Below, piece by piece: positions 25,249-34,641 of a DNA stretch of 64,000 nt (positions are counted from its first letter, which is position 1; every line of letters begins with the position of its first letter). The notes below the pieces were generated by a model. The model searched no databases, was not told where the DNA came from, and saw only the letters and a program-made list of their open reading frames with translations. A program made the translations under genes and the position numbers. The DNA is taken from positions 62,001-126,000 of the forward strand of contig JAGVKB010000142.1 of assembly GCA_020050835.1 (NCBI GenBank), read 5' to 3'. Source of the stretch: Candidatus Obscuribacterales bacterium. GTDB lineage: Bacteria > Cyanobacteriota > Vampirovibrionia > Obscuribacterales > Obscuribacteraceae.

Positions 25249-26640
25249 TTACGCGTTTCCGACGTAACGAAAGACAGTCGTGCCACCATAGCCTTGGCCT
25301 TTGATCAGGGATTGAACATGGTCGCTGGCCTCCTGGCCGTTGCCTAGATAAATTGCAATGTGACCGCTGTCATGATTCGCCGACTTGCCGTGCACGAGCA
25401 CGTCGCCCGGTTTCAGATCGTTGATCGATACTACCTGAAACCGATGGTCCTGGAGAAGTTGGTCCTTGGCCATGTATGCATGCCGGCCGTGAAGATGCAC
25501 GCCGATCTTGTCCAGCGCATCAGCTACTCCGGAATAGCACCAGCCAACCGTATTGCGCTCTGAGGCTTCCTGATAACCTGCTTTGACAATCTTACTGGCT
25601 ACATACTGATCGCCGGTGATATCAGCCGGTTCCGCTTCGGACTGGTCGCTCATCTGCTTGTATGCATGCGGGCCGGCGCCTAGAGCAAGCGCAACACGCT
25701 TCACATCTTCCTGGTCGTTAGCCATCGAGATCGAAACTCGCCTGTTGGGATCGTCTGGATAGCGGGCGAAGAGATTGTAGCCACCATTGACCGCTTCGTA
25801 CTCGTAGACGACTCCCTTCTGCTCGTTGCGATAGGTAGTGGATTTTGTCAGCTGTCCATCAATTATTCTTGTCACGACATCATCGCCACGGGTGAGATGC
25901 CCAACTTTATTGCCGTGAGCGTCGACAGCCGTGATATTGCCGAACAGATCGATCTCTGCGCTGGCAAGCTTAGCTGTTTGTCCTTCTCTGCTCGCCAGCC
26001 AGCTTCCGTCTGCTTGGCGGGCTGCCTGCTCGAAAACTTTGCCATCGGGATTGGTGATTTTATAGCCGGACATGGCATTATTGGCGTCATACGCAACTTC
26101 TGTCACTCGCCCGGTCGGACCTTCGATGCGATTAATCCGGCCATGCTCGTCGAGATATTTGACGCTGGTCAGATAGACCGGACGATTGGGATCGAGCGCT
26201 CCGCCGTCGCCGAGATCGTTGCCGTAATCGCGGTTGTACTTGAGTACCTTCTGAACCTCTTTAGCCAACTGTTCGTCAGAAAGGTTCGGGTGCAAGCGCT
26301 TGAACAGCTCAGCCATCGTTTCGCCGGGTCGCGGATTGACAGCCGCCACTGTGTCGCTGGTACCGCGCCGTTCGTTTCGCAGCGTCAGATCGCGCACCTT
26401 CTCCGAATCCCGCGTCAGCTCCACATCGGGAACATGACGCTCGGCAGCATCGTTCTGCTGAACATTTCCGGGCTCTAGATCGCTTGCCTGGCGATTACGC
26501 AGATATTGCTGCCACTCGTTTGACCAGCGCTCGTGATTCGAACCCGCCTTAATGTCAGGGTTCGGCTCTTTCTTTTCAGCCTTTTGCTCGAACGGATTAG
26601 GAACTCCAGCCACGTTTGTCACCACAGGGGATAAGGGCAA
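25249..26640 (-). CDS. YD-repeat/LysM-like protein with NlpC/P60-type peptidase domain
   Basis: A 463-residue modular protein. Residues 103-160 look like a LysM-type segment (GETMAELFKRL). Residues 160-330 carry YD-like units (YLDEHGRINRIEGPTGRVTE, DAHGNKVGHLT). The C-terminal 100 residues form a papain-like NlpC/P60 or CHAP fold, with the nucleophile Cys in GWCYSGVADAL (about residue 368) and His in SGHIAIYLG (about residue 427). Such domains cut peptidoglycan peptides or amidate/deamidate substrates. There is no signal peptide, which is odd for a wall hydrolase; it may be exported by a non-Sec route or be an effector. It is convergent with the bestrophin gene, 14 nt away. Confidence 0.78.
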   Translation of the reverse strand: MPLSPVVTNVAGVPNPFEQKAEKKEPNPDIKAGSNHERWSNEWQQYLRNRQASDLEPGNVQQNDAAERHVPDVELTRDSEKVRDLTLRNERRGTSDTVAAVNPRPGETMAELFKRLHPNLSDEQLAKEVQKVLKYNRDYGNDLGDGGALDPNRPVYLTSVKYLDEHGRINRIEGPTGRVTEVAYDANNAMSGYKITNPDGKVFEQAARQADGSWLASREGQTAKLASAEIDLFGNITAVDAHGNKVGHLTRGDDVVTRIIDGQLTKSTTYRNEQKGVVYEYEAVNGGYNLFARYPDDPNRRVSISMANDQEDVKRVALALGAGPHAYKQMSDQSEAEPADITGDQYVASKIVKAGYQEASERNTVGWCYSGVADALDKIGVHLHGRHAYMAKDQLLQDHRFQVVSINDLKPGDVLVHGKSANHDSGHIAIYLGNGQEASDHVQSLIKGQGYGGTTVFRYVGNA

Positions 26641-26772
26641 CTCTACTGTTCGTGTATATACCCAGCACAGTTAATTTTGGACAAAATCCGGCGGTTTGAA
26701 AAGGCCCTGGCTGCAGCAAACGTGGGGAGATCACGATGCTTTTCTTCAGATTTTACCTGCCAAGGCAGACCG

Positions 26773-27936
26773 CTAGTTAATTTCCATCACTCTCATTAGA
26801 TGATTGACCAGTTTATGCCCGCCAAAATGATTGAGGTGCGTAGTGTCCCAGAAGTCATCCTTTACGAACTCTGATGAGTCTCCCAGGTCCAGCATCTTGG
26901 CTTGATGCTTTCCGGCCAAGTCGGCGATCTGACCGCGAAAGCGACAGTAAAATTCACCCGGTAAGAGAGCGCGATTAGCGCCGGACAGCGGCATGTTTAC
27001 CAGAACGACCCGAATATGCCGCTCCTGGCAGACAGACAACAGCCTGTCGAGAAACCTCATCTGCAAACTAAGGTCTCGCTCACCGATGTCGCGATACCGC
27101 CGGCGGTACTCCTTCAAACTGTTTTCCCAGCGCTGCTCGGTTGTGCCGTTCAACATGAAGCCAGCGGTCGCTTCAGTCGCCTTTCCAGTTTGTGTTTTCG
27201 ACTCGATACCGGCCCAGCCGTAAACCTTGTTGAGAGCCTTGTCGAACTCTTGCTGCAAGCGCCAGCGTCGATTGTAAAAGAAGCAAACATGGCTGCAGAG
27301 AAACTCGATCTTGTCCTGCCAGGTCGGCAGATACAGCTCGGCATAGCGGCTGAAATTGGATAGCCCAACGAGCCGCTTGAAAGTAAATGTGGCAGTCGGA
27401 GCAGGAAGATCGTGATCGCTGAAGTCTCGGGGAGCGATGCCGAGAACCAACCAATCCGGACTCTTATCACCCTGCAGATACTCGTTGACATAAATGAAAG
27501 CATCGGACGACATCTGTCCGAAGATCGCCAGACTGTAGACACTGGGATTCTTGAAGCCGGCATTTTGAAGCTTCTCGGTCAGCACTGCCGAGCCGTGATG
27601 ATGAAAGATGTCGCCGAGACTCTTGTCGCGTTCGACATCCATTGCGAAGAACGGAAACATCATCAGTGAAGATCCCAGAAGCACTACGGTCGGCGGCTTC
27701 TTGAGCACCTTAAAGCCGTCGACAGCCAGGTCGATCGATCCGCTGCCGCTCCAGAGATCCTTCGAAATTGTCTTCTCTTCCCCGGCGACTTTCCACAATA
27801 GAACGTTGATCGTCAGGAAGAGTGCTGTCGCCCAGATTGTGGCAGTTCGAACAAGAGCCCAGCCGCCCTTTCCGGAAGCTGACTGCTTTTGTTCTGGCGC
27901 TCGGTTCGAGCTGGTTCTATCAAGCGTGGCTGGCAA
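26773..27936 (-). CDS. membrane-anchored SGNH/DltD-like protein
   Basis: A 387-residue protein with one N-terminal helix (about residues 28-48) and a large extracytoplasmic domain. Block I reads VVLLGSSLMM and the C-terminal block reads DTTHLNHFGG, the Ser and Asp/His motifs of SGNH hydrolase-like proteins such as DltD and AlgX/AlgJ, which serve O-acylation of cell-surface polymers together with an MBOAT acyltransferase. A central His-rich HHHGS and an APRDF motif are also present. No MBOAT gene is in the window. The start is a TTG with AGGGG 6 nt upstream. It lies 102 nt downstream of the start of the next gene's unit, on the same strand. Confidence 0.7.
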   Translation of the reverse strand: MPATLDRTSSNRAPEQKQSASGKGGWALVRTATIWATALFLTINVLLWKVAGEEKTISKDLWSGSGSIDLAVDGFKVLKKPPTVVLLGSSLMMFPFFAMDVERDKSLGDIFHHHGSAVLTEKLQNAGFKNPSVYSLAIFGQMSSDAFIYVNEYLQGDKSPDWLVLGIAPRDFSDHDLPAPTATFTFKRLVGLSNFSRYAELYLPTWQDKIEFLCSHVCFFYNRRWRLQQEFDKALNKVYGWAGIESKTQTGKATEATAGFMLNGTTEQRWENSLKEYRRRYRDIGERDLSLQMRFLDRLLSVCQERHIRVVLVNMPLSGANRALLPGEFYCRFRGQIADLAGKHQAKMLDLGDSSEFVKDDFWDTTHLNHFGGHKLVNHLMRVMEIN

Positions 27937-28038
27937 TTGGTCCCCTCATTTTGAGGCTCTTGACTATTTTAGGCAGTTGCTGCTTCTTAAGCCCGTTTTT
28001 CCACTTAAGCTAAATTAGTCTTAACCGGCCGGTCAGCT

Positions 28039-29037
28039 TTAAATACTGTTGGGATCATCGTAAGGGGGTATCACCGGACTCGGCTGAACCCTGTGCCGCT
28101 TGGGAATCAGAGGCAGGCTCGGGCTGAGTGGAGACGGCCTCGAAGGATTGATGTCCAGCGGCGATTGCCCCTGTCCAGGCCTTAAGCGCTGCCCGTTGTT
28201 GCGCTCGGTCCAGGTTCCCGAGCCTGAATCCCATTCCCAGACACCGTTTGGCATTCGCTGCATCTGTTCCATCTGGCTCCGGAACTCGTTGAAAATTTCG
28301 GACATCCCCGGCATAGCACCGAACGGCAACATTGACGAGCCACCAAACTGTTCAAACAGGTCTTGCGGTGGCATTCCGTCGAAATAGTCTCTAGAACGGG
28401 GGCGGGCTTTTGGCATCGGTCCCAGCGGTCCGGTCGGTCCGGGCGGGATACTTTGCGCGACCCCCACTCCGAGCGTTCTTTTCAGTCGCTCGACTCTGTC
28501 AGCATAAGCCATCGCCGGACTGCTTGAACCAAATATTCTCGCCTCCAGGCGCTCCAGCCGCTGATCGAGACTATCGGTCGCAAAAGTCTTCTTGAGAGCT
28601 CGCCATTCCAGCGTGTTTAGGATCGGGTATTGACTGGACGAGCTACCCGGACCGGCACCTTCTGAAGCGGTTTTCTTGTCTGAGCCGAGCTTCTCCTTAA
28701 CTGGCGACTGCGGCCGCTCACCTGCTGATTCACGCTCAAAGTGCGTACTCGAACTCGCGTCGCGCTCTGCCATCGCCTTTTTCAAGCGGGCTGCCCGCTC
28801 GTCATTCGAGCCGGACTGAGTCGAGCCAAACACCAGCAATTCGATGCGCTCAAGCCGCTTTTCAATTGGATCACGCGTATACAGTCGAAAGAAATAGCGG
28901 TGCTCGATCAAGTTGAGCTCGTCAGCTACGCTCTTTAGCGGGCCAGCAGCCAGCACGACGGCTGGGCAGCCCCCAGCCGCTAGTAGATTGATTGCAAAGA
29001 GAGCTGAAACCAGCAATCTCGGCGCGCCGATTCTCAT
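28039..29037 (-). CDS. secreted protein with two RLERIE-FG repeats
   Basis: A 332-residue exported protein of unknown function. The signal peptide (about residues 1-32) is followed by two homologous repeats: DPIEKRLERIELLVFGSTQ and DSLDQRLERLEARIFGSSS, each trailed by a R-[V/A]-x-R-L-K-K/R helix. Similar RLxxLE-xxFG repeats recur in secreted proteins of cyanobacteria-related bacteria. The linkers are Ser/Glu-rich, and the second half is Pro/Gly/Met-rich (FGAMPGMSEIFNEF). The start at 29037 is fixed by GGGGAGGG a few nt upstream; the frame is open to 29094 but that start has no ribosome-binding site and breaks the signal peptide. It is downstream of dnaK beyond a terminator. Confidence 0.72.
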   Translation of the reverse strand: MRIGAPRLLVSALFAINLLAAGGCPAVVLAAGPLKSVADELNLIEHRYFFRLYTRDPIEKRLERIELLVFGSTQSGSNDERAARLKKAMAERDASSSTHFERESAGERPQSPVKEKLGSDKKTASEGAGPGSSSSQYPILNTLEWRALKKTFATDSLDQRLERLEARIFGSSSPAMAYADRVERLKRTLGVGVAQSIPPGPTGPLGPMPKARPRSRDYFDGMPPQDLFEQFGGSSMLPFGAMPGMSEIFNEFRSQMEQMQRMPNGVWEWDSGSGTWTERNNGQRLRPGQGQSPLDINPSRPSPLSPSLPLIPKRHRVQPSPVIPPYDDPNSI

Positions 29038-29226
29038 CCAATCCCTCCCCTCGCTGCGCTCCAGCACAGCGCCCATCTGATCCCAGAATAACATCCAGAC
29101 CGGCTTCAGCTTTCCCAGTCGCCTCCCTTCTCATCTCTATCGACATCGACGCTGGAATTTAGTCCTTGTTTCCATCAGCCAGCGCTTGAGCGCTTAATTC
29201 TTGCCAGGGAAACCTCACTGCGCAGC

Positions 29227-29254
29227 AAAAGGGCGGCCCGAAAGCCGCCCTTTT
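29227..29254 (-). terminator. Rho-independent terminator of dnaK
   Basis: An 11-bp perfect stem, AAAAGGGCGGC (29227-29237) and GCCGCCCTTTT (29244-29254), with a 6-nt loop. On the minus strand it ends in TTTT, 18 nt after the dnaK stop codon. Confidence 0.88.
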
Positions 29255-29272
29255 ACAATGCGATTTGACGAC

Positions 29273-31237
29273 TTAATCGTCCGAAGCCCGAAACTCGGCG
29301 TCGACCACATCGTCACCGGCGGCAGAAGATCCGCTGCCAGCGCCGGGACCGGTCGACCCGCCTGCGCCATCGCCGCCGAAGCCCGGCTGACCGCCACCAT
29401 ATTCAGTGGCAGAACCGGCGCCGGCACCAACCGGCTCTCGCTGCGCTGCTGCCTGCTGCAGCATGACCAGCGCTCCTCTCAAGTCGTTCATGACGCTTTT
29501 GACTTCGTCGACTGGAGCTTCATCTTTCAGCTTCTGCCTGAGTTCTGCAACCAGCATTTCAGCACGCGATTTCTCCGAGCTGCTTACGCGATCGCCGAGT
29601 TCGCGAACTTGCCGTTCAATCTGGTAGCAAAGACTATCAGCTTCGTTGCGCGAATCTGCTTCTTCCCGGCGCTTGCGGTCGTCGGCTGCATGCGATTCGG
29701 CTTCTCTGACCAGCCTTTCGATATCCTCTTTCCCGAGGTTCGTGCTGGCGGTAATCGTAATCTTCTGCTCCTTGCCGGTCGATTGATCTCGAGCGGTAAC
29801 GTTAAGAATGCCGTTGGCATCGATATCGAAAGTCACTTCGACTTTGGGTACGCCTCTGGGAGCTGGCGGAATGCCGTCGAGACGGAAGTTGCCGAGCAAC
29901 TTGTTATCCTTGGCCATCGGGCGCTCACCTTGAAAAACGTAGATGTCCACAGCAGTCTGGCTATCATCGGCGGTTGAGAATACTTCCGACTTTCTGGTCG
30001 GAATAGTGGTATTTCTCTCGACCAACTTCGTGAACACACCGCCCATCGTTTCAATCCCCAGCGACAGCGGGGTGACGTCGAGCAGAACAACGCCCTTTAC
30101 TTCACCACCGAGTACGCCGGCTTGAATCGCTGCGCCGACCGCTACCACTTCGTCAGGATTGACGCTCTGGTTCGGCTCTTTGCCGCCAGTCAGACTCTTT
30201 ACGAGTTCCTGGACGGCAGGAATTCTGGTCGAACCACCAACCAACACTACTTCGTCCAACTGCTCGTAGGAAAGCTTGGCATCGGATAGCGCCTGTTCCA
30301 TCGGCTTGCGGCAGCGCTCGACCAGTAGGCGAGTCAATTCGTTGAAGCGAGCACGAGTGAGCTTCATCTCCAAGTGCTTGGGTCCGGTGGCGTCGGCCGT
30401 GATAAACGGCAGGGAGATATTGGTCTCGGTAACAGCCGAAAGCTCTACTTTTGCCTTCTCCGCGGCTTCGGTCAAACGTTGCAACGCCTGCCTGTCCTTG
30501 CGCAGGTCTATCCCTTCCAGCTTTGTGAATTCATCAGCAATCCAACCCACAACGCAGTGGTCGAAGTCATCTCCGCCCAGGTGCGTGTCGCCGGAGGTGG
30601 ATTTCACCTCAAAAACACCGTCGCCGACTTCCAGAATCGAGACGTCGAACGTACCGCCACCCAGGTCGAATACCAGAATAGTTTCGTTGGTCTTTTTGTC
30701 CAAACCATAGGCCAGCGCGGCAGCTGTCGGCTCGTTGATGATCCGCAAAACGTCGAGCCCGGCGATTGTACCGGCATTCTTGGTGGACTGGCGCTGCGAA
30801 TCGTTGAAATAAGCCGGCACTGTAATAACGGCGCTGGTCACCTTTTCGCCCAGATACTTCTCAGCATCTTCCTTGAGTTTGCGCAGAATCATCGCCGAGA
30901 TCTCTTCCGGCGTGTAGTCCTTGCCTTGGATTGCCACCTTGCAACCGCCGTCTGGACCTTCCTTAACTTTGTAGGAGACGATCGAACGCTCGGCTTCGAC
31001 TTCATTAAACCGACGTCCTATGAAGCGCTTGATCGAGTAGACAGTATTTTCGGGATTAAGAACTGCCTGACGGCGAGCGAGCTGACCAACCAATCTTTCG
31101 CCCGACTTGGTGAATGCCACGACTGAAGGAGTTGTCCGTCCGCCTTCGGCATTGGAGATGACTGTAGGCTTACCGCCCTCCATCACGGCCACTACGGAGT
31201 TAGTGGTTCCCAAATCGATGCCTAGTGACTTACCCAT
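29273..31237 (-). CDS. dnaK: molecular chaperone DnaK (Hsp70)
   Basis: ATP-dependent Hsp70 chaperone of 654 residues. The ATPase domain carries [11 protein letters not shown] at its start, [13 protein letters not shown] and [11 protein letters not shown]. The substrate-binding domain starts after a [11 protein letters not shown] linker, and the C-terminal lid ends in a Gly-rich tail and a VVDAEF acidic end typical of DnaK. The start is set at 31237, where GGGAG lies 8 nt upstream; a longer frame from 31252 would add five residues. No grpE, dnaJ or hrcA is adjacent, so this may be one of several hsp70 genes. It is monocistronic with its own terminator, and an inverted repeat wraps its -10 box. 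Confidence 0.97.
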   Translation of the reverse strand: MGKSLGIDLGTTNSVVAVMEGGKPTVISNAEGGRTTPSVVAFTKSGERLVGQLARRQAVLNPENTVYSIKRFIGRRFNEVEAERSIVSYKVKEGPDGGCKVAIQGKDYTPEEISAMILRKLKEDAEKYLGEKVTSAVITVPAYFNDSQRQSTKNAGTIAGLDVLRIINEPTAAALAYGLDKKTNETILVFDLGGGTFDVSILEVGDGVFEVKSTSGDTHLGGDDFDHCVVGWIADEFTKLEGIDLRKDRQALQRLTEAAEKAKVELSAVTETNISLPFITADATGPKHLEMKLTRARFNELTRLLVERCRKPMEQALSDAKLSYEQLDEVVLVGGSTRIPAVQELVKSLTGGKEPNQSVNPDEVVAVGAAIQAGVLGGEVKGVVLLDVTPLSLGIETMGGVFTKLVERNTTIPTRKSEVFSTADDSQTAVDIYVFQGERPMAKDNKLLGNFRLDGIPPAPRGVPKVEVTFDIDANGILNVTARDQSTGKEQKITITASTNLGKEDIERLVREAESHAADDRKRREEADSRNEADSLCYQIERQVRELGDRVSSSEKSRAEMLVAELRQKLKDEAPVDEVKSVMNDLRGALVMLQQAAAQREPVGAGAGSATEYGGGQPGFGGDGAGGSTGPGAGSGSSAAGDDVVDAEFRASDD

Positions 31238-31279
31238 ATTTGAAACTCCCATTGCTGACGCACGGACAGTTGCCCTCTG

Positions 31280-31301
31280 GTGACGATTATACTGACGTCA
31301 C
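31280..31301 (-). promoter_or_regulatory. dnaK -10 box inside a 6-10-6 inverted repeat
   Basis: Minus-strand TATAAT (31286-31291) lies 49 nt before the dnaK start, between GTGACG (31280-31285) and CGTCAC (31296-31301). This is neither the CIRCE element of HrcA nor the HspR HAIR site. It could be the operator of an unknown heat-shock repressor. No good -35 is visible. Confidence 0.4.
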
Positions 31302-31450
31302 GCCGAACTAACTTCTCAAAAACCTGTCATGTTGCGCTTTATTCTTAGACCTGATCCCATGATGCCAAGCACATTTTATGCTGCTTCCAAACTTATCAAA
31401 AGCTTTATATTCCTGACTGAGAGAGAGAATATCCGGCTGCTCCACGCCGC

Positions 31451-32185
31451 TTACTTCTGACCAGATTGATTAAGAACTTCACCAATCGCCAGCGGACAGA
31501 TTTCAACCGCCGTACCAGAAGATCGCGCCAGTTTAATCAAATCGGACGGTTGATATCGAAATGGAACTTGCTCGACAAGCGGTTGCCAATGCATCGGCAC
31601 CAGCCTGCTCGCCCCGATCTCCTCGGCGATTTTCAAGGCCTCCTGCGGCGAGGCAACTTTGTACTTGCCGCCGATCGGAATACAGGCCGTGTGTATCTTC
31701 TTGCCGGCCAGCGCCGCCGCGATCGCCGGCGAATATACGGTATCGCCGGAATGATAGTAGCCATCCATCAGGTAACCGTTAACAGGCTTGCCAGGAGCTG
31801 AGCTGCGTGCAAACAGAGCCAAGAGCGTCTTGCCCAGCCGGGTAGTCGGGTGATGAGCCGGAATCGCCTCGATTTTTATCCCTTGCTGGATGACCGATTC
31901 CCCTTCGTTAATTGAGATCAACATGTCTGCCGGAATCTTTCGTTTGTACTTTCTGGCCATCCATTGCATTAAGGCGGCCGGCCCGGCAAACTTGCAACGC
32001 CACGCCGCCCACAGCTCCGGTGCCGCCAGTACACCGTGATCGAAATGCCCATGCGAGAAAAGCACCAACTGACCGGGCGCCAGTCTCGTCCAGTCCACAG
32101 GATCCCGGAAATATGGGTCTACATAAACAGTTAGTCCGCGCAAGTCAAACTTGAAGGCGCTATATCCCAGATAGGTCAGGCTCAA
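31451..32185 (-). CDS. metallo-beta-lactamase-fold hydrolase (UlaG/UPF0173-like)
   Basis: A 244-residue MBL-fold metal-dependent hydrolase of the UlaG-like group, cytoplasmic. The first strands read MSLTYLGYSAFKF and VYVDPYFRDPV, then the metal motif FSHGHFDHG (about residues 44-52). Later His residues in AIPAHHPT and HSGDTVYSP, and LVPMHWQPL near the end, supply the remaining ligands. Substrate is unknown; members include L-ascorbate-6-phosphate lactonase and N-acyl-phosphatidylethanolamine hydrolases. The start is a TTG with GGAG about 10 nt upstream. It is divergent from the gene at 32438. Confidence 0.82.
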   Translation of the reverse strand: MSLTYLGYSAFKFDLRGLTVYVDPYFRDPVDWTRLAPGQLVLFSHGHFDHGVLAAPELWAAWRCKFAGPAALMQWMARKYKRKIPADMLISINEGESVIQQGIKIEAIPAHHPTTRLGKTLLALFARSSAPGKPVNGYLMDGYYHSGDTVYSPAIAAALAGKKIHTACIPIGGKYKVASPQEALKIAEEIGASRLVPMHWQPLVEQVPFRYQPSDLIKLARSSGTAVEICPLAIGEVLNQSGQK

Positions 32186-32437
32186 CTGCGGGGCTCTCCA
32201 TTGCCCGGGGTGGCAAAGTGGAAAAATACATTGGCGAATCGTAGCATCTTTAAAATCTAATTTCCCGCACCGGGTTACAATGCCTGAGGGGAAGTCAGGA
32301 GCCTATAATATTGAGCCCGACCACTGTTGGTCACGCAGTAAAGAGACAAAATTCGGATTGATTGACAGTAGCAATCCATTGCCTCTTTGGGCGTTCTGCC
32401 CATTCTCATAAATTTGACGCGGCGAGGAATCATAACA

Positions 32438-34252
32438 ATGAAAGTAACCCGGCTATGGTCATCTAAAGGAACAACCGGACCAGGCACTAGTGATAGCGCC
32501 GCTCAAGGCAAGGCACGCCGACAGGGCTCCAGAGCCGCTCAGTGGATAGCCTGTACAGTCGCACTCGGGTTCGCCAGCCTCGGGTCCAACTCGGCAGCTT
32601 CGGCTAAGAATGGGGCGGTCGAATTTGCCAAGTACTTCAATCCGGTCCAGAAGAAGGGCTATCTCAACGAGTCTCAGGATCGAATTATCAAGAAGAGATC
32701 TTTTAAATCCGGCGACATCCCAAATGTCGAAACTGCTTCAAATAAAGAATCAGGCATCTTTGCAATTCTTGCCCCCGACCAAATCTCCAACGACAGCCAG
32801 ATCGAGGAGTTGTTGGGTCAGAATTACATAAACGGACTTTCCGTAACATTACCCTGGCAGCAGCTCGAACCGACCGAAGATGAGTTCAATTGGCAGCCGG
32901 TCGACCATCTGCTCGAATTGCTGACGAAACACAACAAGAGCTTGATTCTCAGAGTATCCACTTGTGGCTTGGATCTACCCGCTTCAACCGCATCGGCAGC
33001 CGGCGTAGCGCCAGCGTCCGATGACAAGACCGGCAGTCCGGCCGACTCGGATACGCCAAAATGGGTATTTGATTCCGACGTCAAGTCCATTACGTATACG
33101 GGAGTGGACGGAAAGGCGCATCGAATGCCGATTTTCTGGGATGCGAATTATCTGGCCAACTGGCGAAATTTCGTCAAGGCGCTCGGCAAACGTTACGACA
33201 AGAATCCAGCGCTGCATAGTGTCGGTATCACAGGCGGTGGCGTTCTGGGCGGCACCGCGGTACTCCCGACCTTGGCAAGAACTGCGGCCGGGGCAGGATC
33301 GGACGAGCCGAAACCGGATAACGTCAGCACTCGTGAAATCGAGCAAAAGCTGAAGAAAGAATTTGGCATGAACCAGCGCCAGATCGTCGAACACTGGAAG
33401 TATGTCTCGGACATTTTTCCGAAGTCGTTCGAGACGGCCAGGCTCAATTTCGATATCGACCCGCCCACTCCCGGACGAGCCGGACAGGATGCTCTCGACG
33501 AGATATCCGATTACTTGATCTACCGTTATGGCGAGCGCGTCTACCTGACTAGACAGAATGTGTCGAATGCCAAGCACGGTTTCGACCAATACAGATTGTT
33601 CTTGAAGTTCCGCGGCGATACCTTGACCGGTTATCAATTTACTTCGGATATCTCGCCCGAAGCGCTAACCAAAGTTACACAGTCTGCGCTCGATGATGGC
33701 ATCAGCTACGCCGAAGTGCCTGCTTCATTATTGCTGAGCAAGGACGAGTCGTTGACCGGTCCGGTCAAATTCCTCTCCTCACATATCGGCTACGAGATCG
33801 TCACTCAAAAGGCTGCCCTGCCGGCTGAGATGATCTCGGGCGAGCCTTTGAAAGCTTCATTCACATTTATGAATGCCGGAGCGGCCGCTCCGCTTCGCCC
33901 GTCAAGGAACTTCGATAAGGATGTCGCTTCCAGCTACCGAATCATGGTCGAGCTCAGGGACGCCACCGGCAAACCGGTCGTTCTCTCCTTGCATACTCCT
34001 CCGACCCCAACCACTCAGTGGCTGGCAGGCAAGCCGGTAACATACGACCAGGAGTTAAAAATGCCGAAGCTTGCTCCCGGTGAATACTCCATCTTTATGT
34101 GGTTGGTTGATTCAGACTCGCAGCGCAAGCTTCAAATCCTAGATGCCATTTCGCAAGAGAAGCCGACGCCCAGCTACTCCATCCCATTGGGTAAGGTAAA
34201 AGTTGTGCCCGAGAGCAGTGCGATCGGCGCCAAGGATTCCACTCCGCATTAA
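32438..34252 (+). CDS. secreted glycoside-hydrolase-like TIM-barrel protein
   Basis: A 604-residue exported protein. The signal peptide (about residues 1-45, ending ASA) precedes a domain resembling family 42-like barrels: INGLSVTLPWQQLEPTEDEF, DHLLELLTKHNKSLILRV, then FWDANYLANWRNFVKALG and VGITGGGVLGG. The C-terminal part (about residues 470-590) is a beta-sandwich like those after DUF4832 domains (ISGEPLKASFTFMNAGAAAP, GEYSIFMWLVDSDSQ). The catalytic Glu pair is not certain, so enzymatic activity is unproven. The start at 32438 has GCGAGGA 9 nt upstream; the longer frame from 32387 does not. It probably binds or cuts an extracellular polysaccharide. Confidence 0.7.
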   Translation: MKVTRLWSSKGTTGPGTSDSAAQGKARRQGSRAAQWIACTVALGFASLGSNSAASAKNGAVEFAKYFNPVQKKGYLNESQDRIIKKRSFKSGDIPNVETASNKESGIFAILAPDQISNDSQIEELLGQNYINGLSVTLPWQQLEPTEDEFNWQPVDHLLELLTKHNKSLILRVSTCGLDLPASTASAAGVAPASDDKTGSPADSDTPKWVFDSDVKSITYTGVDGKAHRMPIFWDANYLANWRNFVKALGKRYDKNPALHSVGITGGGVLGGTAVLPTLARTAAGAGSDEPKPDNVSTREIEQKLKKEFGMNQRQIVEHWKYVSDIFPKSFETARLNFDIDPPTPGRAGQDALDEISDYLIYRYGERVYLTRQNVSNAKHGFDQYRLFLKFRGDTLTGYQFTSDISPEALTKVTQSALDDGISYAEVPASLLLSKDESLTGPVKFLSSHIGYEIVTQKAALPAEMISGEPLKASFTFMNAGAAAPLRPSRNFDKDVASSYRIMVELRDATGKPVVLSLHTPPTPTTQWLAGKPVTYDQELKMPKLAPGEYSIFMWLVDSDSQRKLQILDAISQEKPTPSYSIPLGKVKVVPESSAIGAKDSTPH

Positions 34253-34285
34253 GGAGCGGACCGGCGAAACTCTTAAGAGCTTTAG

Positions 34286-34319
34286 CGAGCAGGCGGTGCA
34301 TTAAGCGCACGCCTGCTCG
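34286..34319. terminator. long stem-loop between convergent genes
   Basis: CGAGCAGGCGGTGC (34286-34299) pairs with GCACGCCTGCTCG (34307-34319) with one bulged base and a 7-nt loop. It follows the + strand gene ending at 34252 and, on the minus strand, the small gene ending at 34356. A smaller stem, CGGCTctcAGCCG, is just beside it. U-tracts are short, so it may act as a bidirectional terminator or 3'-end stabiliser. Confidence 0.6.
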
Positions 34320-34355
34320 TTAAGCCGGTCGGCTCTCAGCCGAGCCGTTGAAGGA

Positions 34356-34427
34356 CTAAAACAACTCGCGCACGACCATTGCATAGCCTGTAGCTAAAAC
34401 CACCGTCGCAAATCCGATAAGAATCAT
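34356..34427 (-). CDS. 23-residue single-helix membrane peptide
   Basis: A small gene encoding a 23-residue peptide (MILIGFATVVLATGYAMVVR plus ELF). Residues 1-19 form one transmembrane helix, and a short charged end suggests an inside C-terminus. The case for a real gene is the Shine-Dalgarno: GGAGGAG exactly 6 nt before the ATG, in an otherwise uninformative gap, and a stem-loop after the stop. A 31-residue frame on the same strand ends in a TGA that overlaps this ATG, so coupling is possible. Single-helix peptides of this size are often subunits or regulators of membrane complexes (KdpF and CydX style), but no such partner is adjacent. Partner and function are unknown. Confidence 0.6.
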   Translation of the reverse strand: MILIGFATVVLATGYAMVVRELF

Positions 34428-34641
34428 TTGGCACTCCTCCGATTTTTCATATCTGAAGTGCTAACTGTGAAGATCCCCAACTTTAGTCGGTCTTGACAAT
34501 GGATTTTTTGATTAGTCATTTTTAGTCCAAATATCCCGACCAAAGACGTCGTCTTCGCCGGCCATGTCCGTCAAGCTTGGTGCTATCTTTGGGTTGAGAT
34601 ACTCTTATGCCTCCATCTATCTTTCCATCAAGGGAACAATC

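Noticed and set aside
26531-26560. tRNA T-arm-like sequence (GATTCGAACCC)
   Set aside because: It lies inside the YD/NlpC gene and no acceptor or anticodon stem can be drawn around it.
29201-31126. Long + strand frames (258 and 250 codons) opposite dnaK
   Set aside because: They mirror a highly conserved gene, and their composition follows from dnaK codon bias.
34493-34521. Promoter with TTGACA upstream of the caspase-like gene
   Set aside because: No -10-like hexamer lies 15-19 nt downstream.
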